Source: Anaerolineales bacterium (GTDB lineage: Bacteria; Chloroflexota; Anaerolineae; 4572-78; J111). From it: a stretch of DNA of 64,000 bases. The DNA is taken from the NCBI GenBank assembly GCA_020634855.1, contig JACKAU010000004.1:1-64000 (forward strand), read 5' to 3'. Made by a program: the position numbers and the translations under genes. The notes beneath the pieces were generated by a model, which saw nothing but the letters and a program-made list of their open reading frames with translations, had not been told where the DNA came from and ran no database searches. This document shows, one piece after another, positions 62,401-64,000 of the stretch. How positions within the stretch are numbered: position 1 is the stretch's first letter; each line of letters opens with the position of its first letter.

Positions 62401-62834
62401 AGGAAATCGACAATCGGTTTTTCGGAGCGATCAACGCCGGCCAGCCATTCCATCAGCAACGGGCCTTGCTCTTTGGTTTCGATGTAGGGGGCCAGTTCTT
62501 TGGCTTCCTGGGCGGCGTAGTTGAACGGATATTTTTCGGCGTACTCTTCGACAAAGAAGTCGAAGGGATTGATGACGGTTAAATCGGCCACAACATCGAC
62601 TTCGATGTAGAGTTCGTCGGCGCGTTCGGGAAAGACGACGCGGGCCAGGTAGTTGCCGAAGGGGTCTTGCTGCCAGTTGATGAAATGCGGCTCCGGCCTG
62701 ATGGTCAGCGAGTAGGCCTCGATGGGCGTGCGGCTGTGCGGGGCCGGCCTCAGCCGAAAGATATGCGGCGACAGCGCCACCAGACGGTCGTAGCGATAAT
62801 GGGTTTTGTGGTTGATCGCAACATGGATGGACAT
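59490..62834 (-). CDS. transglutaminase + DUF2126 protein (COG4196 type)
   Basis: 1114 residues from ATG 62834, which has AAGGAGATGCT before it; a frame to 62879 would precede the ribosome site. The N-terminal beta domain (about 1-110: MSIHVAINHKTHYRYDRLVALSPHIFRLRP) and transglutaminase core (about 160-260, Cys in LGSCRDSGWLLVQILRHLG, His in DLHAWAEVYIPGAGW, Asp in LGLDPT) are followed by DUF2126 (about 290-1110), with TMGGEPTFVSIDDMEA, GGGNHVTMGGAA and LRSTGTHSEYVAGVRYQAW. It is the fourth member of the predicted ATP-grasp/alpha-E/transglutaminase peptide-modification set; the other members are at 49.6-53.3 kb, 6 kb away. Confidence 0.93.
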   Translation of the reverse strand: MSIHVAINHKTHYRYDRLVALSPHIFRLRPAPHSRTPIEAYSLTIRPEPHFINWQQDPFGNYLARVVFPERADELYIEVDVVADLTVINPFDFFVEEYAEKYPFNYAAQEAKELAPYIETKEQGPLLMEWLAGVDRSEKPIVDFLVELNQRLWQDLNYTVRMEPGIQTCEETLEKALGSCRDSGWLLVQILRHLGLAARFVSGYLVQLTADIEALDGPSGPTEDFTDLHAWAEVYIPGAGWLGLDPTSGLFAGEGHIPLACTPDPVSAAPVTGYTDPCEVIEFHFDNSVRRVHEDPRVTKPYTETQWAAINALGQQVDASLTAGDVRLTMGGEPTFVSIDDMEAAEWNTAADGPHKRKLAGNLIRRLQNTFGKGGVRYYGQGKWYPGEQLPRWKLACYWRTDGVPMWRYPGLLAEEETDYGFGLDHARRFADELCRWLKIPTKYVKPGYEDVFYFLWEEGRLPANVDPLKADLKDPLERRRLAQLLERDLGQPTGYVIPLGWNYRDQAWDSSPWEFRRDQMVLIPGDSPMGLRLPLGSLPWVAEEEVDPFIERSQFDDFPPLEDYHQLVQQRIQSPAPEDAPPRATQIRDVIHTALCIEPRHGRLYLFMPPCSYLEHYLDLLAAIELTAEKLSIAVVLEGYEPPSDPRLQKILVTPDPGVIEVNIHPAKDWSSLVSNIEVLYEQARLARLGTEKFMQDGRHTGTGGGNHVTMGGAAAADSPFLRQPDLLRSLVTYWQHHPGLSYLFAGMFIGPTSQAPRVDEGREEQLYELEIAFQQLPKRGEPVFPWLVDRVFRNLLVDITGNTHRAEFCIDKLYSPDSASGRLGLLEFRAFDMPPHARMSVAQMLLIRSLVAWFWEQPYEHTLVRWGTELHDRFLLPHYVEADLQEVIDDLQRAGFPFQMSWLDPFFEFRFPRYGTANIRDIELEVRMAIEPWHVLGEEVSSFGTSRYVDSSVERVQLKVNGLTGDRYIITCNGRPIPLRSTGTHSEYVAGVRYQAWQPPSSLHPTIGIHSPLVFDVIDKWHQRSIGGCRYHVSHPGGRSYDDFPVNANVAESRRVSRFWGYGHTPGDAVLRYASPRGQWSFEPEGTPPGPIEIPTPTVNAEFPHTLDLRRG

Positions 62835-62918
62835 AGCATCTCCTTTGGGATGGGATATACAAAAAACGCCCACAGGCATACAACGGCATCGTTGTATTTT
62901 GTGAGCGTCGTGGCTGTT

Positions 62919-62972
62919 GGGTTAGTTGGTTAGATGGTTAGTTGGCTGGATAGCTGGTTGGTTGATTACTTG
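62919..62972. repeat. simple repeat of GGTTAGTT / GGCTGGAT units
   Basis: Imperfect short-unit repeat (GGTTAGTTGG, GGTTAGATGG, GCTGGATAGC). A similar low-complexity tract is at 31815-31905. The rest of 62835-63208 carries no supported gene; the frame 62926-63186 is translated repeat and intergenic DNA. Confidence 0.55.
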
Positions 62973-63093
62973 GCCTTGGCCTTATTCAAACAAGTACGGG
63001 TATCTAATGTATAGTCAAAGGTTGAACGATTATACTTGTCGGTTAAAAACTTTGCAAGCTATCCAGGTTAGGAACACTGTTTGTTTTCTTGAC

Positions 63094-63122
63094 TTGCCGT
63101 CAGCCGCTCTCCGACCTAAAAT
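63094..63122 (+). promoter_or_regulatory. candidate promoter of the glutamate dehydrogenase gene
   Basis: TTGCCG (63094-63099), 17-bp spacer, TAAAAT (63117-63122). An alternative -35, TTGACT at 63089, has a 22-bp spacer and is less likely. About 80 bp before the ATG. Confidence 0.4.
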
Positions 63123-63208
63123 ATTTAGTATGTTTTCAAGTCGATCCGGTCAGTGGCGACCGGAAATTATTAATCTCAATGTATGAGATAGTTAGCGAGG
63201 ATAAAATC

Positions 63209-64000
63209 ATGACAGTTGCTTCATTAGTTGCAGCCCCCGAAAAAGAAAAATCACCGAGCAAAGAATCGCCGGGTCAGCGCATGCTGCAATCGGCCTACAG
63301 CCATCTGGATGATGCGGCCGAGCGACTCGGTTTATCGCCCGGCCTGCACCAGCGGCTGCGCACTTGCGAGCGATCGCTGACGGTTGGGCTGCCCATCTTG
63401 AATGATGAAGGCGATATTGAAGTCTATACCGGCTATCGGGTGCAGCATACCAACGTGCGTGGACCGTGCAAAGGAGGCGTGCGTTACCACGCCGACGTTT
63501 CGCTTGAAGAGGTTACGGCGTTGGCCCAGTTGATGACCTGGAAATGCGCGGTCCTCAACTTACCTTACGGCGGGGCCAAGGGCGGTATTTGTGTCAGCCC
63601 CAACACGCTCTCGGAGAATGAGCTGCGCCGCCTAACTCGACGCTACACCTATGCTATCATGCCCATCATCGGTCCCAAGAAAGATATCCCCGCGCCCGAC
63701 GTCAATACCGACGAGCGTACGATGGCTTGGATGAGCGACACCTACAGCGCCTTCCACGGCGAAGCCACCCACGAAATTGTTACCGGTAAACCGCTCATCT
63801 TGGGCGGCAGCCAGGGTCGAGCCGGAGCAACCGGATTAGGCGTCGCTATTATTGCCGAAAGTACGTTGAAGCGAAATAACCTTCCGATCAAAGAGGCCAC
63901 GGTGGTAGTGCAAGGTTTTGGCAAAGTGGGCTATTGGGCGGCTTACTATCTGGCTCAAGATGGTTGTAAAGTGATCGCCGTAAGCGATATATCAGGCGGC
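63209..64000 (+). CDS. gdhA: glutamate dehydrogenase (Glu/Leu/Phe/Val family), N-terminal 264 residues
   Basis: Open to the window edge, so the last ~150 residues are missing. ATG 63209 follows GCGAGG by 8 nt. Landmarks: VQHTNVRGPCKGGVRYHADVS, LMTWKCAVLNLPYGGAKGG with the catalytic lysine region, KKDIPAPDVNTDERTMAWM with the catalytic Asp, and the start of the Rossmann domain VVVQGFGKVGYWAAYYLA. The enzyme interconverts glutamate and 2-oxoglutarate plus ammonia. The coenzyme-defining Asp (VIAVSDISGG) suggests NAD rather than NADP, as an acidic residue ends the second strand. The N-terminal 20 residues are a non-conserved extension. Confidence 0.95.
   Translation, partial: MTVASLVAAPEKEKSPSKESPGQRMLQSAYSHLDDAAERLGLSPGLHQRLRTCERSLTVGLPILNDEGDIEVYTGYRVQHTNVRGPCKGGVRYHADVSLEEVTALAQLMTWKCAVLNLPYGGAKGGICVSPNTLSENELRRLTRRYTYAIMPIIGPKKDIPAPDVNTDERTMAWMSDTYSAFHGEATHEIVTGKPLILGGSQGRAGATGLGVAIIAESTLKRNNLPIKEATVVVQGFGKVGYWAAYYLAQDGCKVIAVSDISGG

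Noticed and set aside
62926..63186. Plus-strand frame of 86 codons ahead of gdhA
   Set aside because: Begins in a simple repeat, crosses the probable gdhA promoter and has no ribosome site.

Overview
The window looks like a chromosomal piece of a Chloroflexota bacterium (Anaerolineae-like). I base this on gene style, not on a marker phylogeny: GC-rich genes in short, often 1-14 bp overlapping operons, sugar ABC lipoproteins of the XylF type, many HisKA_3 kinases paired with LuxR-type regulators, membrane-anchored PknB-like kinases with proline-rich linkers, decayed insertion sequences and many small palindromic repeats. A protein with an LPxTG-like tail fits a single-membrane (monoderm) envelope. 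No rRNA, tRNA or CRISPR array was found.

Layout. 1-9.7 kb: the end of an L,D-transpeptidase, two exported proteins, a solute-binding lipoprotein + histidine kinase + response regulator set, and dnaN. 10.2-12.4 kb: a secreted LysM-bearing nucleotidase of the CpdB type. 12.5-18.1 kb: an accessory island with a gene interrupted by an amber codon, a 42-bp tandem array, a TumE-like toxin-antitoxin pair bracketed by ~90-bp direct repeats, an AAA ATPase + DUF4276 pair (probable defence system) and a frameshifted MntA-HepT pair. 18.4-26.5 kb: a PLP-centred block on the minus strand (pdxS, threonine aldolase, threonine dehydratase, metallophosphoesterase, MocR-type regulator) followed by oligoendopeptidase F. 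26.8-28.7 kb: a HicB-like/DinB-like fusion and an LPxTG surface protein.

28.9-36.1 kb is the most unusual part. A REC-LuxR-REC regulator is divergent from a XylF/ATPase/permease sugar importer. The importer is followed by a stand-alone receiver and by a protein in which a sugar-type ABC ATPase with a degenerate signature motif and no switch histidine is fused to a HisKA_3/HATPase kinase. I infer a transporter-coupled signalling system in which importer state is read directly by the kinase.

36.3-42.2 kb: a three-gene operon (unknown 812-aa protein plus two transmembrane Ser/Thr kinases) with a well-formed promoter and a terminator-like hairpin in its leader. 42.2-48.8 kb: MscS channel, two IS remnants, a second copy of the gene broken at 12.5 kb, and a large PAS hybrid histidine kinase. 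48.9-62.8 kb: a HAD phosphatase and the two halves of the transglutaminase / ATP-grasp / alpha-E / DUF2126 cluster. These halves are separated by a membrane protein gene with a leaderless promoter, a ten-unit 42-bp array, a decayed IS3-type element, a promoter-equipped small gene + HNH nuclease pair and a 189-bp MITE-like element with apparent target duplication. The window ends inside a glutamate dehydrogenase gene.
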